Source: Pseudomonadota bacterium
Lineage (GTDB): Bacteria > Pseudomonadota > Gammaproteobacteria > GCA-001735895
Direction of reading: 5' to 3'
Assembly (NCBI GenBank): GCA_022545625.1
Contig: JACZQS010000031.1
Location: 1-12,367 of the forward strand
DNA: 12,367 bases
Shown: piece by piece, positions 1-5,951 of the stretch
Numbering within the stretch: the stretch's first letter is position 1
Layout: every line of letters starts with the position of its first letter
Translations under genes and position numbers: made by a program
The notes under the pieces: generated by a model
What the model saw: only the letters and a program-made list of their open reading frames with translations
What the model was told of the DNA's origin: nothing
Database searches by the model: none

Positions 1-258
1 ACCGGCAATATCCGAGGTCTGGGAAGCAACTTCCTTGAGCATCTGGGCGCCCATGTTTTCAAACTTGTCATCCAACTCGATTTCCTTGGCAACAGACACG
101 CCATCCTTGGTGACAGTCGGTGCGCCAAAACTCTTGTCGATCACTACGTTGCGACCTTTGGGACCCAGGGTCACCTTAACCGCGTTAGCCAGAATGTTTA
201 CGCCATTGATCATACGCGAACGCGCATCATCTCCAAATTTTATTTCTTTTGCACTCAT
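1..258 (-). CDS. groEL: Chaperonin GroEL, N-terminal 86 residues (gene runs off the window)
   Basis: This is the 60-kDa subunit of the GroEL/GroES cytoplasmic folding chamber. Only the first 86 codons are inside the window, read leftwards from an ATG at 258-256. The visible part begins MSAKEIKFGDDARSRM and contains the equatorial-domain nucleotide-binding stretch VTLGPKGRNVV (residues 29-39), then SFGAPTVTKDGVSVAKEIEL and ENMGAQMLKEVA, all hallmarks of group I chaperonins. The frame is intact to the window edge. A good ribosome site (AAGAGG, 274-269) lies 10 bases before the start. It follows groES by 26 bases, so the two form the usual groESL operon driven from the heat-shock promoter at 706-733. 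Family identification is essentially certain; the remainder of the protein cannot be judged. Confidence 0.98.
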   Translation of the reverse strand, partial: MSAKEIKFGDDARSRMINGVNILANAVKVTLGPKGRNVVIDKSFGAPTVTKDGVSVAKEIELDDKFENMGAQMLKEVASQTSDIAG

Positions 259-284
259 TGAGAATTAACCTCTTAATTTATGAA

Positions 285-572
285 TTATTCAACAACAGCG
301 ATGATGTCATCTTCGCGCATGATCAGCAGTTCTTCGCCGTCAACCTTAATTTCAGTCCCGGAATATTTACCAAAGTAAACCGTATCACCAACTTTGACAT
401 CGAGGGCTCGCACTTCACCCGAGTCGGTGATCTTACCGTTGCCCGTGGCGAGTATTTCGCCAGTACTTGGCTTTTCGGCTGCGGAATCAGGGATCACGAT
501 GCCGCCGGCGCTAGTAGTATCTTCTTCTTTACGCCTGACGACCACACGATCATGCAAGGGACGAATTTTCAT
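285..572 (-). CDS. groES: Co-chaperonin GroES
   Basis: This 95-residue protein has the normal length for GroES, the heptameric lid of GroEL that closes the folding chamber. It starts MKIRPLHDRVVVRR, the family signature. The mobile loop that contacts GroEL is at about residues 17-33 and contains the hydrophobic GGIVI anchor (23-27). The C-terminal half carries VGDTVYFGKYSGTEIKVDGE and ends DDIIAVVE. The ATG at 572-570 is preceded by a TGGAGA ribosome site (587-582) at 9 bases spacing. groEL follows after 26 bases. Its leader of about 125 bases contains the CIRCE operator, with the sigma-32 promoter upstream, so heat-shock induction is expected. Nothing in the protein is unusual. Confidence 0.99.
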   Translation of the reverse strand: MKIRPLHDRVVVRRKEEDTTSAGGIVIPDSAAEKPSTGEILATGNGKITDSGEVRALDVKVGDTVYFGKYSGTEIKVDGEELLIMREDDIIAVVE

Positions 573-648
573 TGTTGCTATTCTCCAGAATTTTTAGTTT
601 AAAGTTACCTGCCGACCTAGCAGGATGGCAGTTAGAGTTCGCTACGAG

Positions 649-675
649 TTAGCACTCGCATTTAGTGAGTGCCAA
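649..675. promoter_or_regulatory. CIRCE operator (HrcA repressor binding site) upstream of groES
   Basis: The inverted repeat reads TTAGCACTC, nine bases, GAGTGCCAA. The CIRCE consensus is TTAGCACTC-N9-GAGTGCTAA, so the left arm is perfect, the spacer has the exact length and the right arm has one mismatch (C for T at 673). CIRCE is the binding site of HrcA, which represses chaperone operons until heat stress titrates it away via GroEL. The site lies about 25-50 bases downstream of the predicted start of transcription from the sigma-32 promoter and about 77 bases before the groES start, so it falls in the transcribed leader. hrcA itself is not in the window. Confidence 0.93.
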
Positions 676-705
676 TAATATTCAGCAACTCCCGCTAGTC
701 AAGCG

Positions 706-733
706 ATATGGGGAATAAAAAGGGTGTTTCAAG
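706..733 (-). promoter_or_regulatory. Sigma-32 (RpoH) heat-shock promoter of groES-groEL
   Basis: Read on the minus strand, CTTGAAA (733-727) is followed by a 13-base spacer and CCCCATAT (713-706). The RpoH consensus is CTTGAAA, 11-16 bases, CCCCATNT, so every defined position matches. Transcription would start near 698-700, leaving a leader of roughly 125 bases that includes CIRCE. This promoter explains why groES is separated from fxsA by 283 bases although they point the same way. No strong sigma-70 promoter was recognised in the same gap. Confidence 0.92.
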
Positions 734-855
734 CTATTAATGCTGTTTTTATCGCCGATTGAACTTTTTCAGCTCAAAATCAGCCTGTAATAGGCGAATC
801 GGATTAATTTGTTAGTAGTGGTTTGGGGGGGATAATAGGATTAAGTGTATGGAAT

Positions 856-1326
856 CTAGTCTTCGCGCTTAAATTTCACACCTTCTATAACGTCCGTTTC
901 AGGCTTTTTCTGCCGAACGTTGGACTCATAATGAAAACCATCTAATCCACCGTGTTGAGAAAATCTGGCGGAAGCCATCAGCCTGGTGAGAACCTTGCTG
1001 ACCAACCAGACCCTGGTCGGGGGAAACAGCAAGATAAACCCTACCGTATCGGTGAAAAAACCGGGGGTCAGTAAAAAAGCACCCGCCAGCACAAGGCCGA
1101 TACCTTCGAACATTTCCTGTGCTGGCATCTGGCCTGTCTGTAATTTATTTTGAGCTCGCATCAGGGTTGAAATACCCTGAATTTTAAGCAATCTCACACC
1201 GATAACGGCAGTTAGGACAACGAGGAAGGCGGTCCATAACGCACCGATTATCTGCCCCACTTCTATCAGCAGGTAAATTTCAACCACCGGCACGATCAAA
1301 AATATTATGGTAAGGACTGGAAACAT
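856..1326 (-). CDS. fxsA: FxsA family membrane protein
   Basis: FxsA is a small inner-membrane protein; in E. coli its overproduction relieves exclusion of phage T7 by the F plasmid, but its normal role is not known. From the ATG at 1326 the product is 156 residues, close to the E. coli protein (158). It begins MFPVLTIIFLIVPVVEIYLL, the usual first membrane segment with its conserved glutamate (E16). Membrane segments lie at about 3-21, 25-46 and a hairpin at 73-104 containing the family motif PGFFTD (88-93). The tail from about 120 is polar and charged and ends KRED. The frame is open upstream to another ATG at 1392, but the 22 extra residues are polar, contain no family match and would precede the first membrane segment, so 1326 is preferred; neither start has a strong ribosome site. 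Its position upstream of groESL in the same orientation matches other gammaproteobacteria. Confidence 0.92.
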   Translation of the reverse strand: MFPVLTIIFLIVPVVEIYLLIEVGQIIGALWTAFLVVLTAVIGVRLLKIQGISTLMRAQNKLQTGQMPAQEMFEGIGLVLAGAFLLTPGFFTDTVGFILLFPPTRVWLVSKVLTRLMASARFSQHGGLDGFHYESNVRQKKPETDVIEGVKFKRED

Positions 1327-1440
1327 AACTATTCTATGGCTAGACTGCGCGCCGTGCGGCACCGGAAAGTGACAACTCTGGATGAAACACATTCGGCATT
1401 TGAATCTTTACTATCCCTCTGGTGATACAGCAATACAGCC

Positions 1441-1469
1441 TATATATGAGTAGCATATCATTGTTTCAA
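1441..1469 (-). promoter_or_regulatory. Candidate fxsA promoter (sigma-70 type, overlapping a sigma-32-like site)
   Basis: On the minus strand, TTGAAA (1469-1464) is followed by exactly 17 bases and TATATA (1446-1441): five of six and four of six matches to the sigma-70 boxes. One base upstream extends the first box to CTTGAAA, the RpoH -35 element. Twelve bases downstream ACTCATAT fits CCCCATNT at five of its seven defined positions. The site lies in the 206-base divergent gap between fxsA and cutA, about 110 bases before the preferred fxsA start. A weaker plus-strand candidate for cutA (TTGATC at 1477-1482, 17 bases, TAATTA at 1500-1505) is in the same gap, but too poor to annotate separately. 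Confidence 0.45.
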
Positions 1470-1532
1470 GGCATAATTGATCAGAGGTTCCTTAAGTAAT
1501 AATTATTTGCTCAAAACTCTGACCTGAAAACC

Positions 1533-1850
1533 ATGTCCGATTATTATCTGGTAATCACAAGCTGGCCCGATTTCGACGAGGCTGCACAACTGGCTCGAAC
1601 CTGGCTAGATAAAAAATTGGTGGCCTCGGTAAACATTTTGCCGAAAATGCACTCTATCTACTTATGGAAAGGCGAAACCAGGACTGGTACCGAGCATCAA
1701 ATGCTACTCAAGACAACCGCAAAAAAGGTTGAGCAATTGGAAAAAGAAATACGCAAAAACCATCCCTACCCGCTGGCCGAAATTCTTCGCGTCGCGATAG
1801 ACTCGGGCAACCAGGACTATTTGAACTGGATATCAAAGGCAACTCGATGA
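1533..1850 (+). CDS. cutA: CutA family divalent-ion tolerance protein
   Basis: CutA is a small, very stable trimeric protein with a ferredoxin-like fold resembling PII. It was linked to copper tolerance in E. coli, but its function is still unsettled. The 105-residue product shows the family order: an opening strand YYLVITSWPDFDEAAQLA, LVASVNILPKMHSIYLWKGE (29-48), MLLKTTAKKVEQLE (57-70), then NHPYPLAEIL (76-85) and DYLNWI (95-100). Two points deviate: the usual LAACVN is LVASVN with Ser32 replacing cysteine, and HPYP-LAE replaces the more common HPYE-VPE. There is no cysteine anywhere in the protein. The ATG at 1533 has only a weak ribosome site but is where the family normally starts. The stop overlaps the dsbD start (ATGA, 1847-1850), so it heads the cutA-dsbD-thioredoxin operon, an order also seen in E. 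coli. Confidence 0.93.
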   Translation: MSDYYLVITSWPDFDEAAQLARTWLDKKLVASVNILPKMHSIYLWKGETRTGTEHQMLLKTTAKKVEQLEKEIRKNHPYPLAEILRVAIDSGNQDYLNWISKATR

Positions 1851-4330
1851 AAGCTGCTTTGAATCGGTTATACCCTCACTTGCACTTCGGCTTACTAATT
1901 TTCTTATTATTGTTTAGCAGCTCGCAGCTAGTCGCGCAGAGTGACGAACTATTGCCGCCCGAACAGGCATTTAGCCTGGTCGCCTGGATGGAGGGCGATC
2001 GCCTGGTCGCGGAATATGATATAGCGCCGGGCTACTACATGTATCGTGAGCGATTTGATTTTCAGATTGAATCGGGCAACGCGCGGTTCGATACCGCAAT
2101 CATCCCCGATGGCATATTTAAGCATGATGAATTTTTTGGCGATATGGAAGTATATCGCGGCAATCTCAGGATCGTATTACCGATATTGTCGGCTAGCCTG
2201 GGAGCGTTAAATCTCGTCGTCAAGGCCACTGGCCAGGGATGCGCGGACATAGGGGTCTGCTATCCGCCGCTAAGCCAGACTCTGAACCTGAATACCCGAT
2301 CCAGTGCCCGCATACTGCCAACTGCCTATGTCGCAAAATCAGGCGAGGTCAGTAATGAAAATTCGCAAAGTATCGCGGCGTTACAGGCTCTGCTCTCCGA
2401 GATTACCGGTAATTCCAGTCAAAACATGGCTAGCGAAGTCTCTCCTGTCTCTACCGATAGCAAGGCGCTGGAACTATTGCAGTCTCTCGGCGACAGTATC
2501 GGTCTCAGTGATGGCGATGAAATTCCGCATCCCGATACCGCATTCGTGCTATCGGCCAGGATGGACCGTAACAATATAATCCAGACCGACATTCGGCTCT
2601 ACCCGAGTACCTATTTATACAGAGACAAGTTTAGCTTCGAGATCATAAGCGGTGCCGGCCATGCCCTTGGCGCAATAGCCATGCCGGACGGTGATTTAAA
2701 AGATGATGAATTCTTTGGTCGCATGGAGGTATACCATCAGCGGGTAAAAGTCTCCCTGCCGATCTCTTCAGAGACCAACGCCAGTAATCTATATACAATC
2801 GCCTACAGCTACCGGGGATGCGTCGAAGATCGTATCTGTTATCCGCCGATCAGCAAATATTTGAATGTTAATCAAGGCGCGGGTCTGATCGATATTTCGG
2901 ATCAACGGCCTCAACTGGCTTCTTTTGATAACCAGGGTGACAGCTCGGTGCCAGGATCGAGCGCTGCGACAAGCCGGATGCCCACACCCGACACACAACC
3001 AGTATCAGAACAGGGCCAATTTGCCCAGTTATTGTTAAACGGTAATATCTTTATAGCTATTGGTCTTTTTTTCCTAGCCGGTATAGGTCTTACTTTTACT
3101 CCCTGCGTATTTCCGATGATTCCGATCCTGTCCAGCATAATTGCAGGTCAAGGTGAGTCAATTACAACCCGCAAGGCCTTCTCCTTGTCACTGGTTTATG
3201 TACTTTCGATGGCATCCACCTACGCCATCATCGGTGCCATCGTCGGCTACTACGGTGCCAAATTCAATATTCAGATCTGGTTTCAGGATCCCTGGATACT
3301 GAGTAGTTTCGCGACGGTATTCGTATTACTCGCGATTTCGATGTTCGGTTTTTATGAAATTCAAATGCCGGCCGCGATTCAAAGCCGGATTATCGCACTG
3401 AGTAATAGCCAACAAGGGGGCACCCTGATTGGTGTCGGACTGATGGGAGGCTTCTCGGCTATTATCGTCGGCCCCTGTATAACCGCACCGCTGGTCGGCG
3501 CCCTGATTTTCATCTCTCAATCCCAGGACTGGCTACTGGGTGCCCTTGCGCTGTTTGCACTGGGTCTCGGGATGGGTGTACCACTCATGTTGGTCGGAAC
3601 CTCGGCTGGAAAATTGCTACCGCACGCGGGGCTCTGGATGGACCGGGTAAAAGCGGTATTCGGAGTCGTCATGCTGGCGTTTGCGATCTGGCTGCTGGAA
3701 AGATTCCTGCCAACCGATATCATTATGTTGCTGATAGCCGCCCTGGTTATCACTTCGGCAATTTATTTGGGTGCATTGGATTCACTGTCCGAAACAGCCA
3801 CTGGTTGGAAAAGGTTAAGTAAAGGCATTGGTGTTATTTTTCTGATTACTGGTGCCGTATATTTAATCGGAGCGGCTTCGGGTAGTAAGGACCTGATAAA
3901 GCCATTGAAGGGGATTGTCACGAGTGCCGCGACTGGCTCAATATCGAACGGTGAGGAAAACCGCATCCTATTTGCGCAGATTAAAGGTGAACAGGGCCTG
4001 CAACTGGCGCTTGCCAACTCGGTTCGATTAAACCAGGCGACGATGCTCGACTTTTATGCCGAATGGTGTATCTCCTGCAAGGTAATGGAAAGGTATGCAT
4101 TTACGCATCCCGGGGTTCTCAGGGCACTGGATCGAGTAGCGACCCTGCAGGCCGATGTTACCGATAACGATGCGGTTGATAGCCAGTTAATGCAATCCCT
4201 GGGTATATATGGGCCTCCTGCTATATTATTTTTTGACTCATCCGGCCGGGAAATTCGTCATCGGCGCGTCGTCGGTGAAATGTCGGGCGAAGAGTTTGCT
4301 GCACATATAATCGCTACCTTTCAGCTATGA
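1847..4330 (+). CDS. dsbD: Thiol:disulfide interchange protein DsbD with two periplasmic alpha domains
   Basis: DsbD carries electrons from cytoplasmic thioredoxin across the inner membrane to periplasmic partners such as DsbC and the cytochrome c maturation thioredoxin. A signal peptide occupies residues 1-30 (hydrophobic 14-30, likely cut after LVA). Two alpha domains follow: about 36-148 with the pair C132/C138 in GCADIGVCYPP, and about 228-341 with C325/C331 in GCVEDRICYPP. Each keeps the cap-loop DEFF motif and EVY. A Ser/Ala/Pro-rich linker (342-390) leads to the membrane beta domain (about 395-680, roughly eight segments) with its cysteines C420 in FTPC and C544 in VGPC. The C-terminal thioredoxin-like gamma domain carries AEWCISCK (C741, C744). 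All catalytic cysteines of each module are present. Usual length is about 560-600; the 827 residues come from the extra alpha domain and linkers. A ribosome site AAAGG lies 7 bases before the ATG. It overlaps cutA and the next gene by 4 bases each. Confidence 0.97.
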   Translation: MKAALNRLYPHLHFGLLIFLLLFSSSQLVAQSDELLPPEQAFSLVAWMEGDRLVAEYDIAPGYYMYRERFDFQIESGNARFDTAIIPDGIFKHDEFFGDMEVYRGNLRIVLPILSASLGALNLVVKATGQGCADIGVCYPPLSQTLNLNTRSSARILPTAYVAKSGEVSNENSQSIAALQALLSEITGNSSQNMASEVSPVSTDSKALELLQSLGDSIGLSDGDEIPHPDTAFVLSARMDRNNIIQTDIRLYPSTYLYRDKFSFEIISGAGHALGAIAMPDGDLKDDEFFGRMEVYHQRVKVSLPISSETNASNLYTIAYSYRGCVEDRICYPPISKYLNVNQGAGLIDISDQRPQLASFDNQGDSSVPGSSAATSRMPTPDTQPVSEQGQFAQLLLNGNIFIAIGLFFLAGIGLTFTPCVFPMIPILSSIIAGQGESITTRKAFSLSLVYVLSMASTYAIIGAIVGYYGAKFNIQIWFQDPWILSSFATVFVLLAISMFGFYEIQMPAAIQSRIIALSNSQQGGTLIGVGLMGGFSAIIVGPCITAPLVGALIFISQSQDWLLGALALFALGLGMGVPLMLVGTSAGKLLPHAGLWMDRVKAVFGVVMLAFAIWLLERFLPTDIIMLLIAALVITSAIYLGALDSLSETATGWKRLSKGIGVIFLITGAVYLIGAASGSKDLIKPLKGIVTSAATGSISNGEENRILFAQIKGEQGLQLALANSVRLNQATMLDFYAEWCISCKVMERYAFTHPGVLRALDRVATLQADVTDNDAVDSQLMQSLGIYGPPAILFFDSSGREIRHRRVVGEMSGEEFAAHIIATFQL
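1952..2869 (+). repeat. Tandem duplication of the DsbD alpha domain inside dsbD
   Basis: Two diverged copies of one domain lie at about 1952-2290 and 2528-2869. They align along their length: YMYRERFDF with YLYRDKFSF, HDEFFGDMEVY with DDEFFGRMEVY, and GCADIGVCYPP with GCVEDRICYPP. At DNA level the strongest similarity left is at 2126-2153 versus 2705-2732, where most differences are third-position or confined to one codon. This suggests an old duplication under continued selection, not a recent or assembly-made one. The intervening stretch (about residues 149-227) is a low-complexity Ser/Ala-rich linker without a recognisable fold. Confidence 0.9.
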
Positions 4331-4896
4331 TAACCCGCGCAATGAGTCGAAAAACCCGGGTTGGAATCTTCCTCGGCCTGGTATCGGTGATTGCGGGTAT
4401 TGCATTGTTCCAGTTATCGGGTCCCCGATTAAATCCACCTGAAATCCAGTTGGCTCCGCCTGCCAAGGTACAATCCGGCACCCGGACATCATTAGAGTCT
4501 ATACCCCTGATCGACCTGCAAGGTCGAAGTCAGACCCTGGGCAGCTGGAAACAGCCTGTTCTAGTCGTCAACTTCTGGGCTCCCTGGTGTGCTCCCTGCC
4601 GTCGCGAAGTACCCGACCTGATAGCACTGCAACAGGAGTATGGTGATCGGATTCAAATATTGGGCCTTGCGCTCGATAGTGTTGAGAATATAGAGTCATT
4701 TGTCGATGAATATCAAATGAACTACCCATCGTTTCTCGCCAACCAGCATATTGCAATGTATAGCGCCGTATTTGAAAATAAAAGCGGTACCCTGCCGTTC
4801 ACCGCAATTATTGGCCGGGATCGTAAAATTAAATTCACTCATACCGGTATCATTAGCCTGAAAATATTACGCCAGCAGGTGTCGAAAATACTCTAA
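4327..4896 (+). CDS. TlpA/ResA-like membrane-anchored thioredoxin
   Basis: This 189-residue protein belongs to the TlpA/ResA/CcmG group of periplasmic thiol reductants. Residues 12-30 (VGIFLGLVSVIAGIALFQL) form one hydrophobic signal-anchor, followed by a Pro-rich spacer and a thioredoxin fold. The active site is FWAPWCAPCRREVP with C88 and C91. The cis-proline loop is at GTLPFTAI (P157), and the inserted segment LALDSVENIESFVDEY (114-129) is typical of TlpA-like proteins. The ATG at 4327 overlaps the dsbD stop (ATGA), so translation is probably coupled; an in-frame ATG at 4342 is an alternative start. The natural inference is that it takes electrons from the alpha domain(s) of the DsbD encoded just upstream. 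Its final substrate (apocytochrome c, a copper protein or a general disulfide) cannot be read from the sequence, so no gene symbol is given. Confidence 0.88.
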   Translation: MITRAMSRKTRVGIFLGLVSVIAGIALFQLSGPRLNPPEIQLAPPAKVQSGTRTSLESIPLIDLQGRSQTLGSWKQPVLVVNFWAPWCAPCRREVPDLIALQQEYGDRIQILGLALDSVENIESFVDEYQMNYPSFLANQHIAMYSAVFENKSGTLPFTAIIGRDRKIKFTHTGIISLKILRQQVSKIL

Positions 4897-5039
4897 CAGG
4901 GAACCGACCATCGAATTAAACTGTCGCCAACTTCGGCAAAAATCTAAAAAACCTGGTATATCTGGACTCTATCTCCCCACTATGTGAAAATTAGGTCTAT
5001 TCTAAGGCAAAGCCCCCGGGCGATAGCAAATCCCATTTA
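4897..5039 (+). other. Intergenic gap before aroQ, with no clear signals
   Basis: These 143 bases separate the thiol-redox operon from the aroQ-acc operon, so a terminator and a promoter are expected. The only hairpin seen is GCC-aacttc-GGC followed by five A (4924-4940), too short to call a terminator on the plus strand. No convincing -35/-10 pair was found; TATA-like bits near 4957 and 4983 lack a partner box at proper spacing. The ribosome site of aroQ is weak. Confidence 0.4.
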
Positions 5040-5501
5040 ATGATAAAAATACTGGTCATACATGGACCAAATTTGAACTTGCTGGGTAGTCGGGAACCCG
5101 AGGTTTACGGACCTGATACCCTGGCATCAATCGACCAGGCGTTAGCGCAATTGGCCGCACACCACGATATTAAAATCGAAACCCTGCAGTCGAACATCGA
5201 AGGTGAGATTGTCGGTCGAATTCAGCAAGCCGGATCCGACCAGACCCGGTTTATCATCATCAATCCGGCAGCCTTTACCCACACCAGCGTCGCCATTCGT
5301 GACGCATTCCTCGCCTCGACCGTGCCCTTTATCGAGGTGCATCTCTCTAATATTTATGCGCGAGAAGATTTTCGGAAACATTCCTACCTGTCTGATATCG
5401 CCATCGGTGTCATTAGTGGTCTGGGTAAAGACAGCTATTTGCTGGCCTTCGAGGCAGCGGTCAATCTGAGTAAACAGTCCAATTCAAAGAGAAATCAATA
5501 A
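5040..5501 (+). CDS. aroQ: Type II 3-dehydroquinate dehydratase
   Basis: The enzyme converts 3-dehydroquinate to 3-dehydroshikimate, step three of the shikimate pathway, as a cytoplasmic dodecamer. The 153 residues match the family length (about 145-155). Visible motifs are HGPNLNLLGSREPEVYG (8-24) with lid Arg18 and catalytic Tyr23, QSNIEGEIV (50-58), INPAAFTHTSVAIRDA (74-89) with Asn75 and catalytic His81, and EVHLSNIYAREDFRKHSYLS (99-118) with Glu99, His101, Arg108 and Arg112. QSNHEGE is common in relatives; Ile53 replaces that His, a position which also varies elsewhere and is not catalytic. The stop overlaps the accB start by one base (TAATG, 5499-5503), so aroQ heads the aroQ-accB-accC operon, as in Pseudomonas and other gammaproteobacteria that use the type II enzyme. 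Confidence 0.97.
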   Translation: MIKILVIHGPNLNLLGSREPEVYGPDTLASIDQALAQLAAHHDIKIETLQSNIEGEIVGRIQQAGSDQTRFIIINPAAFTHTSVAIRDAFLASTVPFIEVHLSNIYAREDFRKHSYLSDIAIGVISGLGKDSYLLAFEAAVNLSKQSNSKRNQ

Positions 5502-5935
5502 TGGATATTCGTAAAGTAAAAAAACTAATCGAACTACTCGAAGGTTCGGATATCGCTGAACTGGAAATCAGGGAAGGCGAGGAATCGGTTCGAATCAGTC
5601 GACAGGCTGTGGTCGCACCATACGCAGCACCGGCAGCCGTTGCTGCACCGGTCGCACCACCTGCCGGGGTACCACCTCCGATACCCGCCTCCGAACCCCG
5701 CGGTCACCATATTAAATCGCCGATGGTCGGAACCTATTATGGCGCTGCTTCACCAAATTCCGATCCGTTCGTAGTCGAGGGTCAGGAAGTAAAAGTCGGC
5801 GATACCCTGTGTATTATCGAAGCAATGAAAATGATGAATCAAATCGAGTCGGACAAGTCAGGACGGATCAGCAAGATCCTGGTAGAAAATGGCAACCCGG
5901 TTGAATTCGATCAAATTCTGTTCATCATCGAATAA
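5501..5935 (+). CDS. accB: Biotin carboxyl carrier protein of acetyl-CoA carboxylase
   Basis: AccB carries biotin between biotin carboxylase and carboxyltransferase in acetyl-CoA carboxylase, the first committed step of fatty acid synthesis. The 144-residue protein starts MDIRKVKKLIELLEGSDIAE, the conserved N-terminal segment, followed by a flexible Ala/Pro linker (about 36-66). The biotinyl domain (about 70-144) has SPMVGTYY, the protruding thumb loop around 80-92, and EAMKMMNQIESD with the biotin-accepting Lys110. The ATG shares one base with the aroQ stop, and an AAAGAGA stretch gives a reasonable ribosome site. accC follows after 16 bases. Length is slightly below E. coli (156), the difference being mainly in the linker. 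Confidence 0.98.
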   Translation: MDIRKVKKLIELLEGSDIAELEIREGEESVRISRQAVVAPYAAPAAVAAPVAPPAGVPPPIPASEPRGHHIKSPMVGTYYGAASPNSDPFVVEGQEVKVGDTLCIIEAMKMMNQIESDKSGRISKILVENGNPVEFDQILFIIE

Positions 5936-5951
5936 CTATTGTGTGCTATCA

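Noticed and set aside
249..602. A 117-codon open frame on the plus strand opposite groES.
   Set aside because: It lies antisense to the certain groES gene, resembles no known protein and has no sign of its own expression.
632..657. A possible second CIRCE half-site (TTAGAGTTC at 632-640) beside the main one.
   Set aside because: Only six of nine bases match and the spacing to any partner arm is five, not nine, bases.
752..802. Inverted repeat (CCGATT at 755-760 and AATCGG at 797-802, with TCGCC/GGCGA overlapping) downstream of fxsA, considered as a terminator.
   Set aside because: The arms are six bases with a 36-base loop and there is no following U run on the minus strand, so it is most likely chance.
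1327..1392. A longer FxsA beginning at the ATG at 1392.
   Set aside because: The 22 extra residues are polar and unlike the family; starting at 1326 places the first membrane segment at the N-terminus and gives the usual length.
4924..4940. Short GCC-loop-GGC hairpin followed by A residues after the TlpA-like gene.
   Set aside because: A three- to four-base stem with A, not T, after it is not a credible rho-independent terminator on the plus strand.
5889..5951. A 21-codon extension of accC into accB.
   Set aside because: It is accB sequence read out of frame; the ATG at 5952 gives the conserved AccC N-terminus.
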